Translations under genes and position numbers: made by a program
The notes under the pieces: model-generated
Told to the model about the DNA's origin: nothing
What the model saw: only the letters and a program-made list of their open reading frames with translations
Databases searched by the model: none
From: Planctomycetota bacterium
Lineage (GTDB): Bacteria > Planctomycetota > UBA8108 > UBA1146
Assembly: GCA_012960845.1 (NCBI GenBank)
Contig: DUAN01000036.1
Coordinates: 1-43,625 of the forward strand
Length of the DNA stretch: 43,625 nt
Direction: 5' to 3'
Part shown: positions 26,437-38,922 of the stretch, one piece after another
Numbering within the stretch: position 1 is the first letter of the stretch
How the letters are laid out: the number at the start of each line of letters is the position of its first letter

Positions 26437-28197
26437 TTAGCAGCCACCCGTCGGAGATGCACATTCGAGCGAATCGGTATCGGTCGGGTCGATTCCGCAG
26501 TTTCCTCCTGGTGGCGGAGGTGGCGGTCCTCCCGAGAAGAGGAATCCAAGCTCGTAGATCGCATCTGCGATGTTAATCGCTCCATCATCGCTGACGTCTG
26601 CAGCATCATCACAGCCAGGAGCGGTACCACCGGAGAAGAGGAACCCGAGCAGGCTCACTGCGTCACCGATGTTGGTCGCACCATCTGAGTTGACATCTCC
26701 ACGACGGAACTGAATCCCTCCGATATTACAAGCAGGATCGCTGAAGCAGTCGGGGTCATCGCAGTCTGCCAGAGAATCGCCATCGTCATCGACTCCATTG
26801 CTGCAGTCCTCACTCGGCCCCGTGCCCGGAGCTGCGCCGGTGTGGTAGAGACCGCAGGAGATGCCGCCGAACTCGAAGATCGCAGAGTAGGACTCGTTGA
26901 CTCCGTCATTGTCGGCATCGATATCGGGGAAGATATTGAAGGTGTTGAGCAGATCGACCAGCGTTCCTGCGAAGGGCGCGGGAGCGGGCTGGGTGATGAG
27001 GAAGGACTGAGTCAGGAACGCACTCGTCGGAGTACTCTGGAACTCATAGACCCCGGTGAGTGTGCTGGGGAAGAAGTCTGCTTCGACGGTCAGTCCGTTG
27101 AGTGGGATTCCCGAGACGTAGATGGTTCCCGGACCAGCAACCAGGTGCCCCGCGGTCAGTGATCCGCCAGGGAAACTTGAAATCGGCTCTCCTGTAACCT
27201 GGTCATAATCGAGCGGATCGATCACGAAGTCATTGAACCCGTCGCCATTATCGGTGAAATCGCCATCCAGGTCGAAGCCGCCAAAGGCGTTGAGAGTGAT
27301 GTCTCCATCGTCCTGATAGGTGGGATCGTCGAGATCCGCAACCTCGAGGAGGAACGGGAAGTTATCGAGATTAGAAGCCAGTAGATCGTTGAGTCCCGCC
27401 GCGATGGTCGGGTTGGAACCGAGGATTCCGCCGGTCACCACCTGTGAGGTCGCCACAAAACCATCGGCTCTCGGATGGTAGGAATAGTAGAGATCGCAGG
27501 AGATTCCGCCGAACTCAAAAACCGCGGAGTAGGACTCGTTGACTCCGTCACTGTCTGCATCGGTGTCGGGGAAGATGTTGAAGGTATTGAGCAGGTCCAC
27601 CAGCGTGCCGGCAAAGGGTGCAGGAGCCGGCTGGGTGGCGAGGAAGTCCTGGGTCAAGAAAGCATCCGTAGGAGTACTCTGGAACTCGTAGACTCCAGTC
27701 AGGGTGCCCGGAGTGAAGTCCGCCTCGACGGTCAATCCGTTGAGCGGGATGCCCCCGACAATGATGGTTCCAGGCCCAGCGACCATGTGTCCATCGACGA
27801 TGGTTCCATCCGGGAAACTAGAAACGGGTACCCCGGTGTTCTCATCGAAAGAAGTCGGATCAATCGCGAAGGCGTTGGATCCGGAACCGTTATTCGAAGA
27901 ATCGCCGTCCACATCGAATCCACCGAAGGCGTTGAGTGTGATGTTGTCGTCATTGGTGTAGGTCGGGTCATCCAGATCCGCCACTTCCAGAAGGAAAGGA
28001 GAGGTCAATAGACGCTCTGCCAGCAGCTCGTTCAAACCCGCTGCGATGGTCGGGTTGGAACCCAGAATTCCTCCAGTCACCACCTCGGAGGTGGCGACAA
28101 AGCCAGGTCTGGAATTCTGCGCCTGAACTTCTACACAGATCAAAAAGGTAAGAATGACTGCAATGGTGGTAAAAACGCTAGATGTGCGCCGACTCAT
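26437..28197 (-). CDS. Secreted protein with duplicated ~214-aa domain and C-terminal dockerin-type repeats
   Basis: Signal peptide 'MSRRTSSVFTTIAVILTFLICVEVQAQ'; two copies of 'GFVATS[EQ]VVTGGILGSNPTIAAGLN...'; 'CSNGVDDDGDSLADCDDPDC'; dockerin-like 'FRRGDVNSDGATNIGDAVSLLGFLFSGG...DVSDDGAINIADAIYELGFLFSGG'. Confidence 0.9.
   Translation of the reverse strand: MSRRTSSVFTTIAVILTFLICVEVQAQNSRPGFVATSEVVTGGILGSNPTIAAGLNELLAERLLTSPFLLEVADLDDPTYTNDDNITLNAFGGFDVDGDSSNNGSGSNAFAIDPTSFDENTGVPVSSFPDGTIVDGHMVAGPGTIIVGGIPLNGLTVEADFTPGTLTGVYEFQSTPTDAFLTQDFLATQPAPAPFAGTLVDLLNTFNIFPDTDADSDGVNESYSAVFEFGGISCDLYYSYHPRADGFVATSQVVTGGILGSNPTIAAGLNDLLASNLDNFPFLLEVADLDDPTYQDDGDITLNAFGGFDLDGDFTDNGDGFNDFVIDPLDYDQVTGEPISSFPGGSLTAGHLVAGPGTIYVSGIPLNGLTVEADFFPSTLTGVYEFQSTPTSAFLTQSFLITQPAPAPFAGTLVDLLNTFNIFPDIDADNDGVNESYSAIFEFGGISCGLYHTGAAPGTGPSEDCSNGVDDDGDSLADCDDPDCFSDPACNIGGIQFRRGDVNSDGATNIGDAVSLLGFLFSGGTAPGCDDAADVSDDGAINIADAIYELGFLFSGGPPPPPPGGNCGIDPTDTDSLECASPTGGC
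26842..28104 (-). repeat. Intragenic tandem duplication (~642-bp period)
   Basis: Copies start at codons for GFVATSEVV (28104) and GFVATSQVV (27462), both running through 'TLVDLLNTFNIFPD[TI]DAD[SN]DGVNESYSA[VI]FEFGGISC'. Confidence 0.9.
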
Positions 28198-28317
28198 GAA
28201 ACCTCCTCATAATTTGGTTCAAAATAGATCACTCTGAATTTCAGTATCTCTTCAATCTTCCCGTATGAGGCCGAGTACCGATAGTGCCAATCCACACTTC
28301 TCGACAGTTATCTGGCC

Positions 28318-28354
28318 AAAAAAAGTGGCGGCCCCGTCACCGGGATACCGCCAC
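28318..28354 (-). terminator. Rho-independent terminator of ATP synthase operon
   Basis: Minus strand reads GTGGCGG-TATCCCGGTGACGGGG-CCGCCAC-TTTTTTT, just downstream of the atpC stop. Confidence 0.85.
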
Positions 28355-28380
28355 AAGTCTTATTGCTAAAGGACTTTAGG

Positions 28381-28647
28381 TTAAGGCTGCTCGCGCAACC
28401 CCTCGGCCACCACCGAAACATGATTGGCCAGAACCTCGAGGAATCCCCCCGAAACGCTCCAGTTCCGATCCTCCGAGTTCTCAAGGGTGACTCTCAGAGG
28501 ACCCTCTCCCAGTGCAGTGATCAACGGAGCGTGCCCCGGCAAGATCCCGAGACGGCCATCGAGAGCGTGAGCCTCGACGAAGGAAACCTCGCCATCGAAA
28601 ACCTCGCCATCGGGCGAAAGCACCGTGCAGCGTAGAGTGCCGGCCAT
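28381..28647 (-). CDS. atpC: F1 ATP synthase epsilon subunit (short, beta-sandwich domain only)
   Basis: 88 aa 'LRCTVLSPDGEVFDGEVSFVEAHALDGRLGILPGHAPLITAL...' downstream of atpD. Confidence 0.93.
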   Translation of the reverse strand: MAGTLRCTVLSPDGEVFDGEVSFVEAHALDGRLGILPGHAPLITALGEGPLRVTLENSEDRNWSVSGGFLEVLANHVSVVAEGLREQP

Positions 28648-28651
28648 CGGC

Positions 28652-30109
<1,458 letters not shown>

Positions 30110-30148
30110 TCATCCGACGGCATCTGCTCGCCGGAATATCCAGTTAGA

Positions 30149-31033
30149 TCAGTTCAACACCTCGGCGCCACCGATCACTTCCAGGATCTCCTGGGTGATG
30201 GCTGCCTGACGCGTACGGTTGTAGAGCTGAGTATATTTCGTCGCCATTTCCTCGGCATTGTCGGTCGCATTCTTCATCGCCATCCGACGAGCAATCTGCT
30301 CGCTGGCCGCGGCTTCCACCAACGCCTGGAAAAATTGCATTTTCAATGAGAGCGGCAACAGCCGCCCCAGAATCAGTTCCGGACTCGGCTCGAGGATGAA
30401 CTCCCCGCCGCCGCCCTTTGCACTGCTGTCGTCACCCGAATCCTCATCCGTGATCGGCAGCAGGGTACGCACCACCGGCGCCTGACGAGCCGCATTGATG
30501 TAGTGCGTGAACACGACTGACACTCCATCAATCTCACCCTGTTCAAAGCTCGTCATCACCGGTTCCAGGACCGCTTCAGCCTCCTCGAAGGTGGGACGAT
30601 CCTCGAAGTGAATCATCGACTCGGCCGTGTCACGACCCAGGTACTTGAAGCGGCTGATCCCCTTCTTTCCCAGCATGTAGACATCGACGGCAATCCCATT
30701 TGCCGCCTGAGTGTCGATGAACTGCTCGGCGAACTTCAGCGTATTGGTGTTGTAACCACCGCAAAGACCACGATTGGCCGTAACGATGAACAGCACCTCC
30801 CGGGTCGGCTTGTCGACCTCTCTGAGCAGCGGAAAACTACCTGAAAGGCCATCTCCACTGCCACCGAGATCTCGCAGAATCTCTGCCAGTTTATCTCCGT
30901 ATGGCTGGGTAGCCTCGATCCTTCTCTGACACACCACGGCCTTGGCGGTGGAGATCATCTCCATCGTCCGCGTGATCTTCTTGGTGTTATTCACCGATCG
31001 GATCTTGTTTTTCAGCTCTCTCGAGGTGGCCAC
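30149..31033 (-). CDS. atpG: F1 ATP synthase gamma subunit
   Basis: 'ATSRELKNKIRSVNNTKKITRTMEMISTAKAV' and 'ARRMAMKNATDNAEEMATKYTQLYNRTRQAAITQEILEVIGGAEVL'. Confidence 0.97.
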   Translation of the reverse strand: MATSRELKNKIRSVNNTKKITRTMEMISTAKAVVCQRRIEATQPYGDKLAEILRDLGGSGDGLSGSFPLLREVDKPTREVLFIVTANRGLCGGYNTNTLKFAEQFIDTQAANGIAVDVYMLGKKGISRFKYLGRDTAESMIHFEDRPTFEEAEAVLEPVMTSFEQGEIDGVSVVFTHYINAARQAPVVRTLLPITDEDSGDDSSAKGGGGEFILEPSPELILGRLLPLSLKMQFFQALVEAAASEQIARRMAMKNATDNAEEMATKYTQLYNRTRQAAITQEILEVIGGAEVLN

Positions 31034-31050
31034 GCTATCTCCTCGCCTCG

Positions 31051-32574
31051 CTAGCCTTGCGGCAACTTGGCACTGAAGTCCTTGTTGAAGTCAGAGACGA
31101 CCTTGGTGAGATTCGCCTCTTCCTCTTTGTTCATCTCTCCTGCATTGACAATCCCCTCGAGGATCTCGGGGAACTCGCTGCGAATGTGATTGAGCAACTT
31201 GTCCTCGAAATCTGCCAGCGAACTGACCGGCAGATTATCGAGATGGCCATTGGCACCGCACCAGATCACCACCACCTGTTCGGAGATGGGCATCGGCTTG
31301 TACTGTGACTGCTTGAGAATCTCCACCATGCGGAAACCTCGGTCGAGCTGGGCTTGTGTCGCCTTGTCGAGGTCGGTTCCCAGTTGAGCGAAGGCTTCCA
31401 GTTCCCTGAAGGCAGAGAGGTCGAGTCGCAGTGAACCTGCAATCTTCTTCATCGCCTTGATCTGTGCGTTACCACCCACCCTGGATACCGAGATTCCGAC
31501 GTTCACCGCAGGCCGCTGGCCCGCGAAGAACAGGTTTGGCTCCAGGTAGATCTGACCATCGGTGATCGAGATCACGTTGGTCGGAATGTACGCAGAAACT
31601 TCGCCCTCTTGCGTCTCGATCACCGGAAGAGCAGTCATCGAACCTCCGCCGAGATCGTCGGACAGTTTCGCGGAACGTTCCAGCAGGCGAGAGTGCAGGT
31701 AAAAGACATCTCCAGGGTATGCCTCACGTCCCGGAGGACGACGCAGCAGCAGTGACAGCTGACGATAGGCAGCCGCTTGCTTCGACAGGTCATCGTATAC
31801 GCAGAGGGTGTGCCCACCTTTGTACATGAAGTACTCGGCCATGGCAGCACCGGAGTAGGGTGCGATGTACTGCAACGGTGCAGGACTGGATGCCGGAGCG
31901 CTGACCACGATGGTGTAAGCCATCGCACCCTCACGCTCGAGACGATCCACCACGCCCGCAATCGTCGACCCCTTCTGCCCCACCGCGACATAGACGCAGA
32001 TCACGCCACTGTCTCGCTGGTTGATGATGGTATCGATGGCGATGGCGGTCTTGCCGATCCCCCGGTCACCGATGATCAACTCTCGCTGACCCCTTCCGAT
32101 GGGGATCGTCGAGTCGATCGCCTTGATCCCGGTCTGAAGCGGCTCGTGAACCGATTTCCGGTCCGCGATTCCCGGCGCAGCGGATTCCACTGCACGGAAA
32201 TGTTCCGTCTTGATCGGGCCCTTGCCATCGATAGGATTCCCGAGCGGGTCAACGACCCGTCCGAGCATCGCCTCTCCACAAGGGACCTGCATGACGGTGC
32301 CGGTTCTCTTGACTTCGTCCCCCTCCTTGAGGGTCGCGAACTCACCGAGGATTACAGCTCCGATGGAGTTTTCTTCGAGGTTGAACGCGAGACCGTTGGC
32401 GCCATTTGAGAACGCCAGCATTTCACCTGCCATGCAGTTTGAAATACCGTAGATCCGGGCGATTCCGTCTCCCACCTCGAGAATGGTTCCGACCTCATCT
32501 ACTGCGAGGTCAGACTGGTAATTTTCGATCTCCTTCTTGAGAACAGAGGAGATTTCGTCGGCATTAATTTTCAT
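31051..32574 (-). CDS. atpA: F1 ATP synthase alpha subunit
   Basis: '[22 protein letters not shown]', '[46 protein letters not shown]'. Confidence 0.98.
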   Translation of the reverse strand: MKINADEISSVLKKEIENYQSDLAVDEVGTILEVGDGIARIYGISNCMAGEMLAFSNGANGLAFNLEENSIGAVILGEFATLKEGDEVKRTGTVMQVPCGEAMLGRVVDPLGNPIDGKGPIKTEHFRAVESAAPGIADRKSVHEPLQTGIKAIDSTIPIGRGQRELIIGDRGIGKTAIAIDTIINQRDSGVICVYVAVGQKGSTIAGVVDRLEREGAMAYTIVVSAPASSPAPLQYIAPYSGAAMAEYFMYKGGHTLCVYDDLSKQAAAYRQLSLLLRRPPGREAYPGDVFYLHSRLLERSAKLSDDLGGGSMTALPVIETQEGEVSAYIPTNVISITDGQIYLEPNLFFAGQRPAVNVGISVSRVGGNAQIKAMKKIAGSLRLDLSAFRELEAFAQLGTDLDKATQAQLDRGFRMVEILKQSQYKPMPISEQVVVIWCGANGHLDNLPVSSLADFEDKLLNHIRSEFPEILEGIVNAGEMNKEEEANLTKVVSDFNKDFSAKLPQG

Positions 32575-33151
32575 CGATCAGGTCTTTCCCGAATCGAGTT
32601 AACGAAACTTCTTGACGGACCTTCCGCAATTGGGTGCGAAGGCTACCGTCGACAACCAAGTCACCGATCTGGATGGTCACTCCAGACAAGAGGCCAGCAT
32701 CCACCAGTTCGGTAGAGACCACCTCCTTGTTCAATTTCTTCTCGATCGCTGCTTTCAGTGCGTCCGTTACCCCTGCAGAGAGTTCTACTGCAGAAGTGAT
32801 GGTCACATTGACCCTGCCAGCAACTTCATCAATCTGTTCCCTGTAAGCCTGTGCGATGTCCTCGATCAGGGCCTGCCGATTCCGGTCGATCAGAATTCGA
32901 ACCAGGTTCAGAACCGGGTCCGAGACCTTTCCCTGCAGAGCCCGCTCCAACGCTTCCTTCTTGTCCCCACGACGAATCTTGGGGCTTTCCAGGAACACCT
33001 TGAAGCTGGCCTCGGATTCGACCGCTTCTGTCAGAGCATCCAACTGGTCACCGTAAAGTTCAGCCTCGCCGCTGGCGAAGCCCACCTCCATCAGCGCACG
33101 GGCATACGCCTGTGCGACCGGGTGCCGTTGTTTGATGCCGACTGCCATCAC
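32564..33151 (-). CDS. atpH: F1 ATP synthase delta subunit
   Basis: '[28 protein letters not shown]'; C-terminal '[27 protein letters not shown]'; 11-bp overlap with atpA. Confidence 0.93.
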   Translation of the reverse strand: MMAVGIKQRHPVAQAYARALMEVGFASGEAELYGDQLDALTEAVESEASFKVFLESPKIRRGDKKEALERALQGKVSDPVLNLVRILIDRNRQALIEDIAQAYREQIDEVAGRVNVTITSAVELSAGVTDALKAAIEKKLNKEVVSTELVDAGLLSGVTIQIGDLVVDGSLRTQLRKVRQEVSLTRFGKDLIDEN

Positions 33152-33157
33152 AAACTC

Positions 33158-34082
<925 letters not shown>

Positions 34083-34130
34083 TCAGGCGAACCAACTTTA
34101 TTGCCCCCGAAGGGGTCAAGATTCTTCTGA

Positions 34131-34910
34131 CTAATGTTCCGGATGCAAAGCTAACGACAGGAATACCGTCGTCAGGAACGCAAAAATGTAGGCCTGAATG
34201 ACGGCCACCAGTAACTCAAGAAATGTCAACATCACGCTACTCAATACTGACACGACGGTGATCACCGATCCGGTCAGCATATTTTCTTTATAGATGATCC
34301 CGGCAAAGCCGAGGATCACGGCCAGCATGATGTGGCCACCCACCATGTTGGCAAAAAGTCGAATCGCCAGCGCACACGGCTTGATGATGTGTCCACCGAT
34401 TTCGATCGGGATCATCAACGGCCAGAGGTATGCCGGCCCGACCAGAAGATTGGCCTTGAGGTATGGGATCAATCCATTGCGCTGAACTCCGACGAAGTGG
34501 TAGGTCACCAGAGAAATCACAGCGAGTCCTGCGGTGACGCTGATGTTCCCCGTCGCAGTCGCAGACCCAGGTATCAGCCCAATCAAGTTGCAAAACAGGA
34601 TCACGAAGAAGAAGGTCCAGATCAGCGGCAGGAATCTCTGGGTATCGTCGCCGAGAAATGGTTTGACCATTTCATCGCGGATGTAGATCAGCACCACCTC
34701 GAACAGGCTCGCAGCCCGGCCTCCCGGAACTCCGCCGGCAATCTTCTTGCCGATCATCGGGAAGATGGTGATACAGACGAATGCCGAGAGCATGAGCATC
34801 AGAACATGCTTCGTCACCTGCAAGTTGTCGGTGAGCCAGTGCAGGTCGTGATCGAGCACATGGCTCAGCGGATCACTACTTGCGAGGGTCAGCATCAACC
34901 CGTTCATCAA
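34131..34910 (-). CDS. atpB: Fo ATP synthase a subunit
   Basis: 'IKPCALAIRLFANMVGGHIMLAVILGF' and 'LELLVAVIQAYIFAFLTTVFLSLALHPEH'. Confidence 0.97.
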   Translation of the reverse strand: MMNGLMLTLASSDPLSHVLDHDLHWLTDNLQVTKHVLMLMLSAFVCITIFPMIGKKIAGGVPGGRAASLFEVVLIYIRDEMVKPFLGDDTQRFLPLIWTFFFVILFCNLIGLIPGSATATGNISVTAGLAVISLVTYHFVGVQRNGLIPYLKANLLVGPAYLWPLMIPIEIGGHIIKPCALAIRLFANMVGGHIMLAVILGFAGIIYKENMLTGSVITVVSVLSSVMLTFLELLVAVIQAYIFAFLTTVFLSLALHPEH

Positions 34911-35404
34911 CTTGCCTCTTCCTTGGCTCCTTCAGGAGCGTCTTCGGTGTCATTCTTTCCACTCGAGCTTCGGCCACCATCCACCGAGGTGGACAGTTCC
35001 AGCTCTCCGCGCTTCAGCGCCTGGGCGAGAGTCGCAATCTCCACTCCCAGCACCAGTAGATACAGGACCGTGGTCGCCAGCAGCGCTCGTGGGCTCCAGA
35101 GACTTCCGGAACCGTTCACACTCTCGGTGATCGCATGGGCCAGGCCCATGCTCGCAAAGAGCACAAACGCTCTTTGCACCACACCCTTCAACATCTCGCC
35201 AGCCATCTTGTGCGACTCGCAGGTGAGCGTCTTTTTCAAACTGCGAAATCCAAGGACTCCCAGTCCGACCGCCCAGAAGCAACTCCAACTGAGACAAATC
35301 AGCGCACCGTCGCCCCACTCTTCACTCACGAAACTCGCGGCGACTCCGCTGGCCACCAGTACGATCCCGGCACTTCTCGCCAGAAAGACCTGGAAGAGGC
35401 TCAT
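34907..35404 (-). CDS. Four-TM membrane protein in AtpI position
   Basis: 165 aa, about four hydrophobic segments, located between atpZ-like ORF and atpB with 4-bp overlaps on both sides. Confidence 0.65.
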   Translation of the reverse strand: MSLFQVFLARSAGIVLVASGVAASFVSEEWGDGALICLSWSCFWAVGLGVLGFRSLKKTLTCESHKMAGEMLKGVVQRAFVLFASMGLAHAITESVNGSGSLWSPRALLATTVLYLLVLGVEIATLAQALKRGELELSTSVDGGRSSSGKNDTEDAPEGAKEEAS

Positions 35405-35706
35405 TCCCTCTCCTCTGCCGATGAAGATCGAGCCTCGTCTTCACTACCGGGGGACTCTTCATCCTCCCGAACAGTTCGCGGCCCCTGACCTTCTTGCAAC
35501 AAGATCTTTACCATGGCAACCAGTCCCAGTCCGATTCCAGCAAGGATTCCGAACGGAGCGATGTCGAACTTGTCGTCCAACCAATTCCCCCCGAAAGCGA
35601 GGGCGATGAAGGTCAAGACAACCTGGAAACCCAGTGTCGACAGGCGCACCATCGCCGCCGCTTTCGCTGGATCTCCTTCAGGTTTGGAACTCGAGGAATG
35701 ACTCAT
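35401..35706 (-). CDS. AtpZ/AtpI-family protein
   Basis: 'STLGFQVVLTFIALAFGGNWLDDKFDIAPFGILAGIGLGLVAMVKILLQ', typical two-TM AtpZ/AtpI protein at head of ATP operon. Confidence 0.8.
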   Translation of the reverse strand: MSHSSSSKPEGDPAKAAAMVRLSTLGFQVVLTFIALAFGGNWLDDKFDIAPFGILAGIGLGLVAMVKILLQEGQGPRTVREDEESPGSEDEARSSSAEERE

Positions 35707-35878
35707 GCTCGACGCTCCTGATCGGCCTCTGGAAGATGATCAGGAATCCTGTTCATCGACCTCGCAGCAAGGAGGGAAGGTAGCAACGGCTCAGAAAGAG
35801 GTCAAGGAAATCGAGCAATCTCAAAACGACTGAATTCGTACTCCTGTGCCGTCTGAGAGGCGGTTCCTGTCTGACCGA

Positions 35879-38716
35879 TCAGTCTTCCGATTCCAGTGCA
35901 TCCCGGACCTGCTGAGCTCTGACCGATGCCGGGACGAGACGCAGGGCACGGATGGAGAACTTGAGTGCCTTCTCCTTCTCATCCAACTTCCACAACACCC
36001 AGCAATAATCGGGATAGATCTCCTTCAACGCCGGAGTCTCGGCGGCGAGTCTCAGCTCCAGTTCTCTCCGCGCCTTCCCCCACGCCTCGATTTGAATGAA
36101 AGCCCTGGCCAGTAATTCATGACCGTCATCTGCGTAAGGAGAGATGAAGGGCAGATCCCACGCAGCATCGACCACACCTGGCCAGTCTTCCTTCTGTGCC
36201 AATCTCTGTGCCAGTGCCAGTCGCGAAGGGGCATCGTCTCTATTGTTGGCTACCTGTGCTCGCAGCGAGTCGATCGACTCCTCGGTCAATCCGAGATCAT
36301 CCTGAATCGTCGCCAGTTCAATCCATGGGCTACGACCTCCCACCGGTGATCGAGTGGACTTCGGAGCTTTTATTGTTGCCGCAGCGTAGAGCTCCAGCGC
36401 TTCCTGACTATCACCACGCTTTCGCAATTGCTGCGCCAGTAGTATCTGACATCGATAGGTCCAGATCGATTCCCCCGCGATCGCCTTTCGCAGTGATTCG
36501 ATCGCACTATCCACCTTGCCTTCGCTCAGTTGCATCCAGCCCTGAACTGCGGCGAGATCTGCATTGTCTTCAGCGACCTTGCTGGCCCTTCCCATCGACA
36601 ACTCCGCATCGGCCTTGCGCCCCGATCCGAGATACGCCGCCGCTAACCAGGCCCATGCCGAAGCATCGTCAGGAGAATTTTCGGCACGTTCCTTCAGGTG
36701 GTCGACATGCCGTTGCTGGAAACTCGGGCCCACTCCATTGGCGAGGATCCACGCACCCACCCACGCCTTCATCTGAGCATCGAACTGCTCGGTCGATTGG
36801 CCGAGTACTCGACGAATCACTTCAGAAGTCGTATCCCCACGGGAATAGGCCTCCAGCATCTTGCGGATCGCACCGAGGCCGTGTGATTCTCCGATCATCT
36901 CGCAGATCAGGCCACTCTGGACGTATCCGACCATGATCTCATTTCGCCATCGTGGGCTCATGAAAGCCCCCTGGAGATCGTCGATTCCTCGCAGTGTTCC
37001 ACCATGGAACTCAGAAGCGATCAACAGGGGCTCATGACGTTTCCAGCGCGGCTGGGTACGCCCCTCCTCGTAGACAGACAATCCCTCGCCAAACCATCTC
37101 GGAATCCGATGCTTCGCTTTTTGCAAGGTCGCCACGTGGGCAAATTCATGCACTGCAACCGCGCCCCAGTTTCCCGGAATCGCATTCGGAGTGGTCAGAG
37201 TAACGAGCCGACCAAAGCAAACTCCACTGGCTGCAAGACCTGGCAACCCGATCGATCTCGCAGAGAAATAGGAGTGTTCCGAGAAATCCTCCACGGTCAG
37301 AGGCCTGGCGATGGCTGTTTCGTAATCACGATCCAACATCGCTCGAGTTTTCAGAAGCAACGGAAGGATGTAAGGCATCAACCATGGCTCTTCATCACTG
37401 CGCATCCGGATGACCAGTCCGTCTTCTTCCGTGGTGGTGAACTTCTCATCGATATGAGACATCAAGGTTCGAGTATTTTTGACCCACACATTGTACTTAT
37501 CTAGCAGCCACGCCTCTTCGAGAGCGACTCGCCCCTCACTCTCGAGGCCGCTCCGCAGAGCATTGATGGAAAAGATCGCATACGCCCTGGGCAATCCCGG
37601 ATCCAGATCCATCGCCTTCTGGGCGTGTTCAGAGGATTCCCTGTAGAAGAATCGATCGACCAGCCGCTCCGCCAGCGCGACATGGAACACTGCAGGTGCT
37701 GGGTGTGCCTGCTCGACACTGGTTTGCAGTTGCTCGAACTCATCGAGCCGCGCGGTGGCCCACAGTACTGCAGCGAGCAGCCCCTGCGCTTCCTGGTGCG
37801 TGGGGTCGATTTCCAGCACCGCTCTGTACAGTTGTTCCGCCTCTTCCCAGCGCTCCGAGCCAAAGGCCAGGTCTCCCTCGAGGATCAACATCGCCGGGTA
37901 TTCCGTGGAAACGGCCTTGGCCCTGGCGATCAAGTCATGGACCTCCTTGCCCCGTTCTCCCGGAAAGCGATAGTCCGACCAGGTCGAGCGAGCCAATCCG
38001 ATCAAGGATTCGACGTGTCGTGGATTGGTGGATAGTGCATCACGGTAATGGCTTCTGGAGTCGGGGTAGTTGTACTTACTGTTGAGAGCGCGGCCGCTGG
38101 CGGCATGGGCCGCTACCGAGTTCTTGTCGATGAATAATGCACTGTCATACATCACCTCGTAGGCATCTCGGAAACGATTGAGACCTTCACAAGTTTTCCC
38201 GAACCATACGAACTGCTCGGGACTCAATTGTTGTGCTTCTTCCCTCGACATCTTCTTGTAAAGGTCGAGCACCTCTCGAAGTTTCTTCTCTCCTTCAGTT
38301 CGTTTTCCTTGTTTGATCTTCAACAATCCGAGTCTGCTGCCGGCTTCGATGTGCTTTGATTCCGCAGCTAACGCCTTGAGTAAGTAAGCAACGGCAACTC
38401 CATCTCTTCCTCGATCTATCTCCAGCCCGGCAGCGGCCACCAGAAGATCGGGAGTTCCTCCAGCGAACAACGGATGAGAGGTCAAGGATTTCAACGCTTG
38501 CTCTGAGCGACCTGTTTCCCGGAAGAGACGCGCCTCGAGTAACGGAAAGATACCTGGCTCTTCCTCGACCCAATCGCCCGCTTCCTGGTATTGGCCCGTC
38601 TCGATCAGATGAAGGAGTTCCGCTCGCTCATCGAGATCGAAACTGAACAGTTGCACGGTGGCCAGCAGCAGGATCGCCGCTGAACAGATCAAGGAACGGG
38701 CAAATGGATAATTCAT
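35879..38716 (-). CDS. TPR-repeat protein with gluzincin (peptidase MA-like) domain
   Basis: Likely ATG at 38716 ([26 protein letters not shown] signal); multiple TPR-like repeats; '[33 protein letters not shown]' (HExxH plus downstream GE). Confidence 0.85.
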   Translation of the reverse strand: MNYPFARSLICSAAILLLATVQLFSFDLDERAELLHLIETGQYQEAGDWVEEEPGIFPLLEARLFRETGRSEQALKSLTSHPLFAGGTPDLLVAAAGLEIDRGRDGVAVAYLLKALAAESKHIEAGSRLGLLKIKQGKRTEGEKKLREVLDLYKKMSREEAQQLSPEQFVWFGKTCEGLNRFRDAYEVMYDSALFIDKNSVAAHAASGRALNSKYNYPDSRSHYRDALSTNPRHVESLIGLARSTWSDYRFPGERGKEVHDLIARAKAVSTEYPAMLILEGDLAFGSERWEEAEQLYRAVLEIDPTHQEAQGLLAAVLWATARLDEFEQLQTSVEQAHPAPAVFHVALAERLVDRFFYRESSEHAQKAMDLDPGLPRAYAIFSINALRSGLESEGRVALEEAWLLDKYNVWVKNTRTLMSHIDEKFTTTEEDGLVIRMRSDEEPWLMPYILPLLLKTRAMLDRDYETAIARPLTVEDFSEHSYFSARSIGLPGLAASGVCFGRLVTLTTPNAIPGNWGAVAVHEFAHVATLQKAKHRIPRWFGEGLSVYEEGRTQPRWKRHEPLLIASEFHGGTLRGIDDLQGAFMSPRWRNEIMVGYVQSGLICEMIGESHGLGAIRKMLEAYSRGDTTSEVIRRVLGQSTEQFDAQMKAWVGAWILANGVGPSFQQRHVDHLKERAENSPDDASAWAWLAAAYLGSGRKADAELSMGRASKVAEDNADLAAVQGWMQLSEGKVDSAIESLRKAIAGESIWTYRCQILLAQQLRKRGDSQEALELYAAATIKAPKSTRSPVGGRSPWIELATIQDDLGLTEESIDSLRAQVANNRDDAPSRLALAQRLAQKEDWPGVVDAAWDLPFISPYADDGHELLARAFIQIEAWGKARRELELRLAAETPALKEIYPDYCWVLWKLDEKEKALKFSIRALRLVPASVRAQQVRDALESED

Positions 38717-38922
38717 CGGTGATCCAACTCCTGCGCTATGGGAATCCGTCGGTCCAATTTGCGATATCTTACACCAGGTACTATCCAAGGGGTGTATTCG
38801 GCCCATATCCCCACTTCCTAAATCACGCCGTGGGCCTGATTTGTCGTCATCGACCTCAGCATCCTAGACTCCTTAGTCGGCGAATGCCGCACCTGGGAGT
38901 GTCTTGCAGGAGGGAGCCCATC

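Noticed and set aside
34332-35609. Plus-strand ORF of 425 aa
   Set aside because: Antisense to atpB and the two genes upstream of it, which have clear family signatures or tight operon overlaps.
38704-38922. N-terminal extension of the clpC ORF
   Set aside because: ClpC homology starts at the GTG at 38923 with a strong RBS; the upstream part overlaps the divergent gene start and looks like promoter/leader.
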